Shown here: piece after piece, positions 9,101 to 17,517 of the stretch
How positions within the stretch are numbered: the stretch's first letter is position 1
How the letters are laid out: each line of letters starts with the position of its first letter
Assembly: GCA_905234455.1 (NCBI GenBank)
Contig: CAJOIH010000019.1
Span: forward strand, 1-39,712
Reading direction: 5' to 3'
Source of the DNA: an uncultured Bacteroidales bacterium
Lineage (GTDB): Bacteria > Bacteroidota > Bacteroidia > Bacteroidales > F082
Length of the DNA: 39,712 nucleotides
Made by a program: the position numbers and the translations under genes
The notes under the pieces: generated by a model
What the model saw: the letters and a program-made list of their open reading frames with translations, nothing else
What the model was told of the DNA's origin: nothing
Databases searched by the model: none

Positions 9101-12100
9101 CTCATAGCGGCACCTACTATATGTGCTTCAAGGGGTCTCAGACAAACGAGATTGAAATGCCTTCGTTCGCGGTAGCCACCAACACACTGCGCCTCGAATT
9201 CTGGGTACGTCCCGAAAACTATACCAATTCCAACTGCGGCAGCTTCGCCGTCGGCTATTACAACTCCTCTAATGAGTTTGTGGCCCTCAAGACCTATGCC
9301 TTTAACTCAACCTCCAACAAATATGACGGTTGGGAAAGCAGCACCTATAAGAAAGAACATATCGACTTCGACGACCCCGGTGTTCCCGCCGATGCTAACA
9401 TCATTTTCCGCCAGTTCGGCACCACCAATAACTGGTATTGGTTCATAGATGATGTCAAGGTGAAGGTCATTCCTACTTGCGAAGATGTGGACAATGTACA
9501 CTGCGCAAGCTATACCAACCACTCGGCCACCATTGCCTGGGATGCCATTGCCGGCCAAAGTGCTTGGCAGATTGCTTACAAGGCTGGAGCCAACTTCAAC
9601 CCGAACGATGCCACCGAATTGGCCACCGCCACCGTCGTTGATGTGACCGCCAACCCCTACTTGTTTGACAAGACCCTTGTAGTTGGGACCACCTATTATA
9701 TGTACGTGCGCGCGAACTGCACCGCCTCTTCAGACGGCTACGGCGACTGGAGCGACAGCTACGCCACCTTCACTACAAAGGAAGCCACACCTGCCCCGAG
9801 CAGCTTCACTGCAAGCAACCTCGGTTCCCATCAGGTTGACCTCAAATGGACTGCCGGTGGTGGTGACTACGAGGAAAGCTGGGATCTTTATTATGTACCA
9901 TCCGCATCCGCTCCTGAAGCACCTACTGCTGAAACGCCAGCTTCCAAGACAGTGACGACACTGCCAACCAATGAGGCACCCTACGTGTTAACTGGTTTGA
10001 CAGCTTCATCAAGATATTACATCTGGGTGCGCTCTAACCACGAGAACAACACTCACAGTGGATGGGTTGCATTGACAGGCGATTACTTCGAGACTCTCGA
10101 TGCTTGCCCGACACCTACCGGACTTGCAACCAGCAACCTCACATCTGTCTCTGCCGACCTCAACTGGGTTGGCTCGTCGGATGTAACCAGCTACACAGTG
10201 CAATATCGCCTCTTAGAAGAAGGAACAGTTTATCTAAACGAGGGTTTTGAACACAGTGGTAATTTACCAGACGGATGGGATAATAGCAATTCAACTTCTA
10301 CAAGCTACAAATGGAAAATTGGCGCTGGTGCTGGTGCTACTGGATCTTCATCAACCAACAATCCGGTCAAAACAGCTGCTAATGGTGATTACAATATAAA
10401 TTACTATTGTAGCACTTCATCTAATTATGCTCGGTTAATCACACCAAAAATGGATTTGTCGGGTGTTGGAATAGCTAAGCTTACTTTTAAATATACAAAC
10501 CCAATTTGGAGTAGCGGCCGTTATGCCTTAACAATCAGCTATCGAGTCGCTGAAGGAGAATGGCACGATATCATCACATTTACCGACAACAAAGAAGAAT
10601 GGGTAAACAAGGAAGTAGTTCTTGAAGGCATGGACGATAATTACCAAATCGGTTTCTATGTAAAAGGCTACAACAATGACTATGGTTATGGTATGGGTGT
10701 CGACGATGTGAAAGTTTTTGAAGTTGGCGGTACATGGTTGACAGCCTCTGACAATGTCGAAACTCAGGCATATACATTATCAGGATTGACTCCTGCAAAC
10801 GAGTATCAAACACGAGTTAAATCAAATTGCACAAGTGGTGAGTATTGCGAACCCGCCACCTTCACCACACTGGCCGATGGCAACAAGGTGTTCACCAACG
10901 CCACCAATGACGGCAAATGGGGTACTGCTGGCAACTGGGCACCCTCAAACGCTCCTGCTCTCACCGACAATGTCATCGTCCGCGCCAATGCAACCATCGA
11001 AAGTGGCTGTGTGGCACAAGCCAACAAGATCACCTTTGAAGGCGCCACTACCCCCACCCTCACCATCGCTGACGGCGGACAGCTCATCACCAATACGGCT
11101 GTTACCGCAACAGTACAGAAGACCATCAACGCTGCTGCAAACTGGAGCACCAATAGCGAAGGCTGGTACTTCATCGCACAACCGATTACAACTTACCAAA
11201 TCCCATCAACCCTTGGCCTTATCACCGATTCATATGGCTCAACTGTCTCCAATGCAGATGCTACCTACGACCTCTACAAACTTGACCCCACCAACAATAA
11301 GTGGAGCAATTACCGGAGCAGTAGTTTCTCGTTAGACAACGGCTACGGCTACCTGTATGCCAGCAAGGCAGGTCTCACCATTAATTTCAATGGCACCATC
11401 AACCACAACACCTCAAAGGACGTAACCGTTTATGAAGGTTGGAACCTCGTGGGCAACCCATTCACCTACAATGCTTACATCAACACTCCGTACTATGTGA
11501 TGAAAGCTGACGGCACACTGAATGCCGAGGAGCAAAGCAGCGGCACCATCGCCCCTTGCACCGCTGTGGCCGTGGAGGCTGCCGCCGATGGCAAAGTCAT
11601 CTTCAGCAAGGAAGCTCCTTCTGGTGCCAAGGGCGGCATCAACATCGCCCTTACTGAGGCCAATACCCTTGAAAAAGTTATGGACAACGCCATCGTCAGC
11701 TTCAACAACAACAAGCTCGGCAAGTTCTACTTCGGCAGCCAAGACGCCAACATCTACATCCCGCAAGACGGCAAGGACTACGCCATCGTCGACGCTGAAG
11801 CCCAGGGTGAGACCCCCGTCAACTTCAAGGCTGCCAAGAACGGCACCTACACCCTCCTCTTCAACACCGAGGGTGTGACCATGGGTTACCTCCACCTGAT
11901 CGACAACATGACCGGCAATGACGTCGACCTGCTCGCCAACCCGAGCTATAGCTTCGACGCCAAGACAACCGATTATGCCAGCCGCTTCAAACTGGTGTTC
12001 GCCACTGGCAATGCCGACGATGACAGCTTCGCCTTCATCAGCAATGGCGAGATCATCCTCAACGGCGTCAACGGTAACACCACCGTCCAAGTGTACGACG

Positions 12101-12231
12101 TTACCGGCCGCATGGTCATCAGCACTAACGGTGCTAACCGCATCTCCATCGACAACATGGCCGCCGGCGTCTACATGCTCCGCCTCATCAACGGTGACAC
12201 CGTGAAGACACAAAAGATCGTTGTGAAGTGA
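6121..12231 (+). CDS. Giant modular T9SS-secreted adhesin-like protein with fibronectin III domains
   Basis: A 2036-residue surface or secreted protein. Residues 1-22 are a signal peptide (AKA|Q). Three related beta-rich domains of about 170-190 residues (about 24-213, 320-498, 693-863; two carry the signature IPATEL...NGGNLLIG) alternate with fibronectin III modules (about 217-315, 501-590, 593-690, 867-958, 1120-1220, 1222-1330). A MAM/choice-of-anchor-like domain spans about 962-1119. A second one, about 1368-1537, interrupts a seventh FN3 module. From about 1581 there is a beta-solenoid-like part (W..AGNWAP...DNVIVRANATIESG), then a T9SS type A sorting domain at about 1960-2036 (VQVYDVTGRMV...MAAGVYMLRL...KIVVK). 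The low-G+C non-FN3 modules contrast with G+C-rich FN3 modules. No catalytic domain was recognised, so binding to host, diet or cell surfaces is inferred. The small downstream gene at 12267 is probably cotranscribed. Confidence 0.85.
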   Translation: MFKKSLLFMLLMAIFAPWAAKAQTTGCAAIGEESTSYGSAYDNAGYVPIDTYYKYSYEQMVYDGSEMPTTITSISFKYKSNYAMTEKDDVAIYLGETTSATLTSWMSADNLTLVYSGAMDFPASPDGAWVEFTFNQNGGSFSHDQSKYIVVVVNDKSYGYPTNYSYMYFCYQPCASGVHLYAHNDNSGAYSVSPSSSGTSSAYCPTVRFCGTFPVVACPKPKNLSCTATTGTPTTATFTWTNGGTETDWVLEYGTASDFTGATSIAINESELVSGAYTLTTGLTAETKYYARLKADCGGEESDWSNTVDFKPTNTIPLTVYDNESGTSSTIPMYGNYFDDYTKSECIIPATELTAMTDGKISAITFYASSIGTNSTTWSNTNQVVFIKEVAATTLDGSFSGTDGATTVFDGILPMPTTSDDGYTIEFPASVDYTYNGGNLLIGVYNTDDGTYNNVSWKGKSGLTSGVSAYGNNSSSLSGVTYSAQTFLPKTTFTYLPTTTPKPKNLSIVENSLSSSGVTLQWQAPTTATPTGYEYQYKVSAGEWPAVWTTASGLTAPLSGLTATTDYTFRVRANYAEGNSDPVKIEFTTLDNCAIPTGFAATTIPGQGTKATFSWTKGFVDDDDWVLQYGTDNTFTTCTEITDGFTVEGNTVSFAATTGITAEQLHYARVRTDCGGTYSTWSNVAEFTPSNYVDFHFRETASSTSNYNLPFYYNTTYTTNQSQFVIPATELVDLAGGAIRSITYYTSNTTISDWGGVAFDVYLAEVENTTFSSATFVEWTTLTKVYSGTVSLNNGKMTIVFDDDYDYGGGNLLIGFQNKTAGTSTTSMSWTAYYGSTYYGVYQNGSNSATISYYQPKITLNYLPTAYPRVAEVITGTITGTSAQLSWAAPSENVTGYKYQYKVAGEEWPTAWTSTIATSVTLTTEPTTNYEFQVKAVYGTEESVATTKSFSTPCLEAYPVPYTYDFEEAKPFTCWTVASGGSVTREYSTSTGYTHSGTYYMCFKGSQTNEIEMPSFAVATNTLRLEFWVRPENYTNSNCGSFAVGYYNSSNEFVALKTYAFNSTSNKYDGWESSTYKKEHIDFDDPGVPADANIIFRQFGTTNNWYWFIDDVKVKVIPTCEDVDNVHCASYTNHSATIAWDAIAGQSAWQIAYKAGANFNPNDATELATATVVDVTANPYLFDKTLVVGTTYYMYVRANCTASSDGYGDWSDSYATFTTKEATPAPSSFTASNLGSHQVDLKWTAGGGDYEESWDLYYVPSASAPEAPTAETPASKTVTTLPTNEAPYVLTGLTASSRYYIWVRSNHENNTHSGWVALTGDYFETLDACPTPTGLATSNLTSVSADLNWVGSSDVTSYTVQYRLLEEGTVYLNEGFEHSGNLPDGWDNSNSTSTSYKWKIGAGAGATGSSSTNNPVKTAANGDYNINYYCSTSSNYARLITPKMDLSGVGIAKLTFKYTNPIWSSGRYALTISYRVAEGEWHDIITFTDNKEEWVNKEVVLEGMDDNYQIGFYVKGYNNDYGYGMGVDDVKVFEVGGTWLTASDNVETQAYTLSGLTPANEYQTRVKSNCTSGEYCEPATFTTLADGNKVFTNATNDGKWGTAGNWAPSNAPALTDNVIVRANATIESGCVAQANKITFEGATTPTLTIADGGQLITNTAVTATVQKTINAAANWSTNSEGWYFIAQPITTYQIPSTLGLITDSYGSTVSNADATYDLYKLDPTNNKWSNYRSSSFSLDNGYGYLYASKAGLTINFNGTINHNTSKDVTVYEGWNLVGNPFTYNAYINTPYYVMKADGTLNAEEQSSGTIAPCTAVAVEAAADGKVIFSKEAPSGAKGGINIALTEANTLEKVMDNAIVSFNNNKLGKFYFGSQDANIYIPQDGKDYAIVDAEAQGETPVNFKAAKNGTYTLLFNTEGVTMGYLHLIDNMTGNDVDLLANPSYSFDAKTTDYASRFKLVFATGNADDDSFAFISNGEIILNGVNGNTTVQVYDVTGRMVISTNGANRISIDNMAAGVYMLRLINGDTVKTQKIVVK

Positions 12232-12257
12232 ATAATGAATAGTTAATAATTAAAAAT
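12230..12257 (+). repeat. A/T-rich heptamer array overlapping the T9SS gene stop
   Basis: GAATAAT, GAATAGT, TAATAAT and TAAAAAT are four consecutive 7-base units that begin inside the TGA stop codon (12229-12231). Because 7 is not a multiple of 3, the units place stop codons in all three frames. The match is imperfect and low-complexity. Confidence 0.4.
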
Positions 12258-12266
12258 AATCATACA

Positions 12267-12554
12267 ATGAAAAAATTAGCTTTAACAATCGCAATCGTTC
12301 TCGGAATGTCAATTGGCGCCTCAGCCCAGGGTGGCATGTTCGGCTACGGCCGCATTGGTGAAACCTACACCGATTGGGGTCCTACGTATTGGAACAACAC
12401 TCAGGATTGGACTCGCACCATTGGCGGTGCCCTCATCCTGCCCACCGAACACGGATCAGGTAACGACACGCCAGCCCCGCTCGGCAGCGGTGCCGCCCTG
12501 CTCATCGGCTTCGGTGCCGCCTATGCGCTGAAAAAACGCAAAAAAAGCAAATAA
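12267..12554 (+). CDS. Small exported protein with C-terminal sorting-type tail (CTERM-like)
   Basis: A 95-residue protein. Residues 1-20 are a signal peptide ending SAQ. A short Tyr/Trp/Thr-rich middle follows. The C-terminus has three parts: a PLGSG motif (near residue 71), a hydrophobic helix (AALLIGFGAAYAL) and a basic end (KKRKK). That signal-helix-basic layout resembles the PID-CTERM-type sorting tails of small Bacteroidota proteins and, more broadly, exosortase or sortase-like substrates. It sits 35 bases after the large T9SS gene without a promoter of its own and is followed by a terminator, so the two are probably one transcript. No sorting enzyme is encoded here. Function is unknown; the assignment of the tail is by pattern only. 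Confidence 0.7.
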   Translation: MKKLALTIAIVLGMSIGASAQGGMFGYGRIGETYTDWGPTYWNNTQDWTRTIGGALILPTEHGSGNDTPAPLGSGAALLIGFGAAYALKKRKKSK

Positions 12555-12575
12555 TCCCGAGCACCTCGGTTCGCA

Positions 12576-12613
12576 CAAAGCCTCGCCCTCAAAGCGAGGC
12601 TTTGTCTTTTTTT
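12576..12613 (+). terminator. Rho-independent terminator after the small CTERM-like gene
   Basis: A perfect 10-bp stem (CAAAGCCTCG 12576-12585 with CGAGGCTTTG 12595-12604) closes a 9-base loop and is followed by TCTTTTTTT. The msrA -7 box begins only 2 bases after the T-run. Confidence 0.88.
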
Positions 12614-12614
12614 A

Positions 12615-12622
12615 TATCTTTG
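12615..12622 (+). promoter_or_regulatory. -7 box (TATCTTTG) of msrA
   Basis: TATCTTTG lies 21 bases before the ATG at 12644, immediately behind the preceding terminator's T-run. This box also excludes the longer upstream TTG reading of msrA, because it would lie within that reading. Confidence 0.7.
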
Positions 12623-12643
12623 TCACCCCAAACCATCATCACC

Positions 12644-13129
12644 ATGTCAACCGCATACTTCTCAGCCGGATGCTTCTGGGGCGTGGAATACTACTTCAAA
12701 CGCCTCAAGGGAGTGACAAAAACCACCGTCGGATTCATGGGCGGCGAGCTCGCAAATCCCAGTTATAAAGAGGTGAAAACAGGTACTACAGGCCACCTGG
12801 AGACCATCGCCGTGGATTACGACCCCAACGAGGTGTCCTACGAAGCCCTAGTCAAGTTTTTCTTCGAGATCCACGACTTCGAACAGGCCGACGGACAAGG
12901 CGTCGACATCGGATCACAATACCTCTCCGCCATCTGGTTCAACAACGACAGCGAACGCGACACCGCCATCCGCGTGTTCGGCCAACTCACCCAGATGGGC
13001 TACCACCCCGCCACGCAAATAAGAATGGTGGCAACCTTCTACAAAGCAGAAGATTACCACCAAGACTATCTGGACCTCCGGCAGGAAACGCCAGAGTGCC
13101 ACGTGTATCGCAAGATCTTTACTGAGTGA
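12644..13129 (+). CDS. msrA: Peptide-methionine (S)-S-oxide reductase
   Basis: A 161-residue cytoplasmic repair enzyme that reduces methionine S-sulfoxide in proteins. The family motif GCFWG is at residues 9-13 with the nucleophilic Cys10. The conserved GYxGG-like segment (GFMGG), the TGHLE(T) stretch and the YHQDYL block near the C-terminus are all present, and the length is normal for a stand-alone MsrA without a fused MsrB. The ATG at 12644 is chosen because it starts the conserved region and follows the promoter; an upstream TTG at 12602 lies inside the terminator. The 3' end overlaps that of the convergent T9SS gene by 11 bases. Confidence 0.96.
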   Translation: MSTAYFSAGCFWGVEYYFKRLKGVTKTTVGFMGGELANPSYKEVKTGTTGHLETIAVDYDPNEVSYEALVKFFFEIHDFEQADGQGVDIGSQYLSAIWFNNDSERDTAIRVFGQLTQMGYHPATQIRMVATFYKAEDYHQDYLDLRQETPECHVYRKIFTE

Positions 13130-15761
13130 CCGAGACCTTCCTAATAATGGTCTCACTAGCCGTGCTGATGCGTACCAAATACATGCCAGCACCATACTGG
13201 GCCAAATCCAACACCAGGGCGTCGTCCTCAGCAGGAGCATCGTAAACCACCTGCCCCAAAGCATTCAACACCGTAACCTGGGTTATGCCCTGAACCTCCA
13301 CCGTCAGTTGACCCGATGTCGGATTGGGATATACCTTTACGCCGAGGCTTTCTTCAGCAACAGCGTCGGTAGTCACATGAACATAGTTGTGACTGCCATC
13401 GATCGACATGGCCGGCTCCGACTCGCAAGTCTGTCCACCCGACACGCTGTTGACGGCCGTCACCCGATAATAACAGTTCACCGCCTGAATGTCGTTGTCG
13501 ACATAGCTAGTGGCATCACCATTGGTAGAGCCAATCATGCTATAGTTGGCACCGTCAAACGAGCGGTACACGTTGTAACGCACCGTCTCGCTGGCGGCGC
13601 CTGCCCATACCGCATTGGTCACCGTGATATGGTCGATCACCAAGGCATAGGCAGCAGTAGCCGAATGATGACGGAATCCGAGGAAGACACGTTGTCCGGC
13701 ATAGGCTGACAGGTCGACATTGTATTTCACATACGGATTCGAAGTAGCCCAAGTGCCCAGGGTGGTGAACGTCATGCCATCCTCCGAAGCCACCACGAAA
13801 CTGAAGGTCTCGGTGGGGAAACTCGGGTCGAAACCAGCCGCCCAGAACTCGATACCAGCGCCTGGAAGGATCTTGGTCAGCGGCATGAAGGCGTAGTTGT
13901 CAGGGTTCAAAGGACCATAGCCATTGATATAGGAGAACGAGGCCAACGAGGCGTTGGTGCCGGCGTTGTTCACACTGCCGTTGGGATCCATGCCACCGGC
14001 GGCATACACGCCGAATGTGGAACCGTCACCATCGGCATCGAGATAGGTCCACCCCTGCGGGTCGTCCTCGAAATCGATGAAGATGTCGCGTTCCCAGTTG
14101 AGGTTGACGCTATGCCCATTCCAGTTGGCCGACAGGTTCTTCGGAGCCACACAGTCGAGTTCGGCGTTGGCACACTGCGGCGCAGCCAAAGCATAATAGG
14201 TGCCGTCGGCCTTGCTGCCTTCCTGGATCACACGGATGCAGTACTCGGAAGTGTAACGGTTGACCAAGTGGGTGAAGCTGGTCTCGCCCTGGTTCAAGGT
14301 GGCGATCAACTCGTCGTTGGCATACAGCAGCACGCCCTTGGCGGGACGTTGGATCTCAGCCTCCACATGGGTCACCTTGATGTTGTCAACATAAAGGTAA
14401 TAGGTCTCGCCTGTGGTGTTGAAATGGCGGATGGCCACATAGATGGGCTGTCCCGCATAGGCCGAGAGGTCGACGGAATACTCCGTGTAGCTACCCGTGC
14501 TGTTCCACTCCTGGATCATTGTGAAGTCGGCAGCATTGGTGTTGCCCGTGGTCGACACGGCCACGCCAAAATGCTCCGGATCGGGGGCGATGCCAGGCAT
14601 GTCGGCATCGACAGCCATGAACGAGAAGGTAGCCTCAGCCGTGGGGATAAGACGGGGCAGCACCACGAAATTGTCTGGGTTGACGCTCTGACCACCAATC
14701 CATGACTCTGACTTCAGGCATTTGCCGCTACCGTAACCGCCGAAGGGATACACCTTGAAGTTGTAGCCATCGTGGTTGGCATCAATCAAGGTGAGATCCA
14801 TCAAAGTGCTGTCGGAGAAATCGTAAAGCAGCTCGTCAACGGTGTAGGAAAAGTTCATCATCGGGAGGGTCCAGCTGAGGTTGACGCTGGAGCCGTCGCT
14901 GTTGGCATGAAGGCCGTTGGGAGAACCTTGGAAGTGGTCTGCCGAACGATAGGTCCAGGTGGTCGACTTCGACAAGGTGGCACCCGACTGGTAGCTGGCG
15001 GTGACCACGGTGGTATGCGACGAGCCGTCGGCAAAACCATCCGTATCAAGTAAATATTGTGTTCCCGTGACGTTATTGGCCACGGTGGTGCCGTCGAGGG
15101 CGATGCTGCACGAGGTCAGCGGGTCCTTGGTCTGAGGGCCTACAAAAACGTTATCCACACAAAGACAGAAGTTGTCCTGGCTGTTGAAGTGGCGGATGCC
15201 GATGTAGACGTCCTGGCCGACATAGCTATTCAGGTCGACGGTATATTCGTACCAGTTGCCCTGCTTGGCGGTCATCGTCCACTCCTCCAGCATGGTGAAG
15301 GACGATACCGTTGCCGTAGTAGTGGAAACGGCCAGACCGAAATGGTCGGCGGGATACGACTCGTCCAAAGCACTGGCGTAGAAGGTGACATAGTGGTTGT
15401 TGGCCGTAATCGACAGTTTCGGAGAGACCAGATAATTGTCAGGATTGAGCGCGCCTGAGTAATTGCTGTAGGAATACGACATTACCACTCCGTTGGAGCC
15501 GTTGCAGCCATACCCCTCACCGATGGGCGAGAGGATCCAGTTGTAGCCATCACCATCGGCGTCGATGGTGGTCCAGTTGACCAGCCGACCTTCGACATAG
15601 TCGTTTTCGAAATCGAAGGCATAGCCGTCGCTTCCTGTATTATAAAAAGGAGCGTTGAAGATGACGTAACCGGAGGCGGAGACGTAGTTTTGGACGCCTT
15701 GTTGGGCATGAGCGCCCAGCGTCAGTGCCATAAGCACCATCGTAAAGAACAGTTTTTTCAT
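13119..15761 (-). CDS. T9SS-secreted protein with three nested cleaved-adhesin/choice-of-anchor J domains
   Basis: An 880-residue secreted protein. Residues 1-20 are a signal peptide ending HAQ. Three homologous beta-sandwich domains at about 48-206, 312-465 and 561-717 share the pattern FDF/FEDD - W..(I/L)DADGDG - LNPDNY - DLS.YAGQ - RHF - VDN(I/V), that is, the cleaved-adhesin/choice-of-anchor J fold seen in gingipain adhesin regions; DADGDG is a likely calcium loop. Each appears to sit inside a split FN3 module: SVNLSWTLP before the second resumes as [10 protein letters not shown] after it, and SVNLNWE before the third resumes as [11 protein letters not shown]. Residues about 806-880 are a T9SS type A sorting domain ([10 protein letters not shown]...[10 protein letters not shown]). 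The start is ATG 15761, which begins the signal peptide; the longer reading from 15818 crosses the promoter. Ligand unknown. Confidence 0.87.
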   Translation of the reverse strand: MKKLFFTMVLMALTLGAHAQQGVQNYVSASGYVIFNAPFYNTGSDGYAFDFENDYVEGRLVNWTTIDADGDGYNWILSPIGEGYGCNGSNGVVMSYSYSNYSGALNPDNYLVSPKLSITANNHYVTFYASALDESYPADHFGLAVSTTTATVSSFTMLEEWTMTAKQGNWYEYTVDLNSYVGQDVYIGIRHFNSQDNFCLCVDNVFVGPQTKDPLTSCSIALDGTTVANNVTGTQYLLDTDGFADGSSHTTVVTASYQSGATLSKSTTWTYRSADHFQGSPNGLHANSDGSSVNLSWTLPMMNFSYTVDELLYDFSDSTLMDLTLIDANHDGYNFKVYPFGGYGSGKCLKSESWIGGQSVNPDNFVVLPRLIPTAEATFSFMAVDADMPGIAPDPEHFGVAVSTTGNTNAADFTMIQEWNSTGSYTEYSVDLSAYAGQPIYVAIRHFNTTGETYYLYVDNIKVTHVEAEIQRPAKGVLLYANDELIATLNQGETSFTHLVNRYTSEYCIRVIQEGSKADGTYYALAAPQCANAELDCVAPKNLSANWNGHSVNLNWERDIFIDFEDDPQGWTYLDADGDGSTFGVYAAGGMDPNGSVNNAGTNASLASFSYINGYGPLNPDNYAFMPLTKILPGAGIEFWAAGFDPSFPTETFSFVVASEDGMTFTTLGTWATSNPYVKYNVDLSAYAGQRVFLGFRHHSATAAYALVIDHITVTNAVWAGAASETVRYNVYRSFDGANYSMIGSTNGDATSYVDNDIQAVNCYYRVTAVNSVSGGQTCESEPAMSIDGSHNYVHVTTDAVAEESLGVKVYPNPTSGQLTVEVQGITQVTVLNALGQVVYDAPAEDDALVLDLAQYGAGMYLVRISTASETIIRKVSVTQ

Positions 15762-15781
15762 GGGATTTTTGTTAGGTGCTG

Positions 15782-15789
15782 CAAAGGTA
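15782..15789 (-). promoter_or_regulatory. -7 box (TACCTTTG) of the 880-residue T9SS gene
   Basis: On the minus strand this reads TACCTTTG, 20 bases ahead of the ATG at 15761. It is back to back with the pckA box at 15803-15810 (13 bases between), so the two upstream regions overlap. Confidence 0.7.
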
Positions 15790-15802
15790 AGAATTATTTG
15801 CT

Positions 15803-15810
15803 TAACTTTG
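15803..15810 (+). promoter_or_regulatory. -7 box (TAACTTTG) of pckA
   Basis: TAACTTTG fits TAnnTTTG and lies 26 bases before the pckA ATG at 15837. Confidence 0.7.
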
Positions 15811-15836
15811 CCCATCATTCACTCAAACAAAACATT

Positions 15837-17468
15837 ATGGCTAAAAACATCGAAGAAATCAAAGCCGCACTGAATGCCTATGGCATCACCGGCGTCAAGG
15901 ACGTTTACTATAACCCGAGCTATGAGCAACTCTTCAAGGACGAGATGAACCCCGCCCTCGAAGGCTTCGACAAAGGCGTGCTCACCGAACTCAACGCCGT
16001 CAACGTGATGACCGGCATCTACACCGGCCGCTCACCCAAGGACAAATACATCGTCATGGACGCCAAGTCAAAGGACACCGTGTGGTGGACCACCGAAGGC
16101 TACAAGAACGACAACCACCCGATGAGCGAAGCCGTCTGGGCACAGGTCAAAGACCTCGCCAAAAAGCAGCTCAGCGGCAAGAACCTCTATGTGGTCGACG
16201 CCTTCTGCGGTGCCAACAAGGACACCCGCATGGCCGTGCGTTTCATCATGGAGGTGGCCTGGCAGGCCCACTTCGTGCTGAACATGTTCATCAAGCCCAC
16301 CGCTGAGGAACTGGCTAACTTCAAGCCCAACTTCACCGTCTACACCGCCTCGAAAGCCAAGGTGGACAACTACAAGGAACTCGGCCTGAACAGCGACACC
16401 TGCGTGGCCTTCAACGTCAGCAGCCGCGAACAGGTGATCCTTAACACCTGGTATGGTGGCGAGATGAAGAAAGGCATGTTCTCCATGATGAACTACTACC
16501 TGCCGCTGCAAGGCATCGCCGCCATGCACTGCTCCGCCAACACCGACATGAAGGGCGAGAACACCGCCATCTTCTTCGGCCTCTCCGGCACTGGCAAGAC
16601 CACCCTCTCCACCGACCCGAAGCGTCTGCTCATCGGCGACGACGAGCACGGCTGGGACGACGAGGGCGTGTTCAACTTCGAAGGCGGCTGCTATGCCAAG
16701 GTCATCAACCTCGACAAGGAAAGCGAGCCCGACATCTACAACGCCATCAAACGTGACGCCCTGCTGGAAAACGTCACCGTCGACGCCGCTGGCAAGATCG
16801 ACTTCAAGGACAAGAGCGTGACTGAAAACACCCGCGTCTCCTACCCCATCGAGCACATCGAGAAGATCGTGAAGAACGTGCGTCCCATCTCAGCCGGTCC
16901 CGCCGCCAAGAACGTCATCTTCCTCAGCGCCGATGCCTTCGGCGTGCTGCCTCCCGTCAGCATCCTGACGCCCGAACAGTGCAAATACTACTTCCTGAGC
17001 GGCTTCACCGCCAAGCTGGCCGGCACCGAGCGCGGCATCACCGAGCCCACCCCGACCTTCAGCGCCTGCTTCGGCCAAGCCTTCCTGGAGCTGCATCCGA
17101 CCAAATACGCCGAGGAGCTGGTGAAACGCATGGAACAGAGCGGCGCCAAGGCTTACCTGGTGAACACCGGCTGGAACGGCACCGGCAAACGTATCTCCAT
17201 CAGAGATACCCGTGGCATCATCGACGCCATCCTCGATGGCAGCATTGAGAAGGCCCCGACCAAGATGATCCCGTACTTCAACTTCGAGGTGCCCACTCAA
17301 CTGCCGGGCGTCGACCCGAACATCCTCGACCCGCGCGACACCTACGCCGACAAGAACGTCTGGGAAGAGAAAGCCAAGGACCTCTCCTCACGCTTCATCA
17401 AGAACTTCGAGAAGTTCACCACCAACGCCGCAGGCAAAGCCCTCGTGGCAGCAGGTCCGAAACTTTAA
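15837..17468 (+). CDS. pckA: Phosphoenolpyruvate carboxykinase (ATP)
   Basis: A 543-residue cytoplasmic enzyme converting oxaloacetate + ATP to PEP + CO2 + ADP. In Bacteroidales it often runs in the carboxylating direction toward succinate. The kinase P-loop GLSGTGKT is at residues 248-255, followed by the metal-binding DDEHGW segment and the [10 protein letters not shown] block. The N-terminal TGRSPKDKY motif that binds substrate is also clear. Length is normal for the ATP-dependent class. ATG 15837 is used because upstream codons of the same frame overlap the promoter and the divergent gene. High, even G+C codon use suggests strong expression. A bidirectional terminator follows. Confidence 0.97.
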   Translation: MAKNIEEIKAALNAYGITGVKDVYYNPSYEQLFKDEMNPALEGFDKGVLTELNAVNVMTGIYTGRSPKDKYIVMDAKSKDTVWWTTEGYKNDNHPMSEAVWAQVKDLAKKQLSGKNLYVVDAFCGANKDTRMAVRFIMEVAWQAHFVLNMFIKPTAEELANFKPNFTVYTASKAKVDNYKELGLNSDTCVAFNVSSREQVILNTWYGGEMKKGMFSMMNYYLPLQGIAAMHCSANTDMKGENTAIFFGLSGTGKTTLSTDPKRLLIGDDEHGWDDEGVFNFEGGCYAKVINLDKESEPDIYNAIKRDALLENVTVDAAGKIDFKDKSVTENTRVSYPIEHIEKIVKNVRPISAGPAAKNVIFLSADAFGVLPPVSILTPEQCKYYFLSGFTAKLAGTERGITEPTPTFSACFGQAFLELHPTKYAEELVKRMEQSGAKAYLVNTGWNGTGKRISIRDTRGIIDAILDGSIEKAPTKMIPYFNFEVPTQLPGVDPNILDPRDTYADKNVWEEKAKDLSSRFIKNFEKFTTNAAGKALVAAGPKL

Positions 17469-17484
17469 GTTGTTTCAACCAACA

Positions 17485-17516
17485 AAAAACCCCGCCGTTT
17501 GGCGGGGTTTTTGTTT
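17485..17516. terminator. Bidirectional terminator between pckA and dnaN
   Basis: A perfect 12-bp stem (AAAAACCCCGCC 17485-17496 with GGCGGGGTTTTT 17501-17512) closes a 4-base loop. A-run and T-run flanks allow termination in both directions of the convergent pckA and dnaN. Confidence 0.9.
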
Positions 17517-17517
17517 T

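Noticed and set aside
12602..12643. Longer N-terminus for msrA starting at TTG 12602
   Set aside because: That start lies within the terminator stem and upstream of the promoter box; the family N-terminus begins at ATG 12644.
15762..15818. Longer N-terminus for the 880-residue T9SS protein
   Set aside because: The extra 19 residues cross the promoter box at 15782-15789 and would bury the signal peptide.
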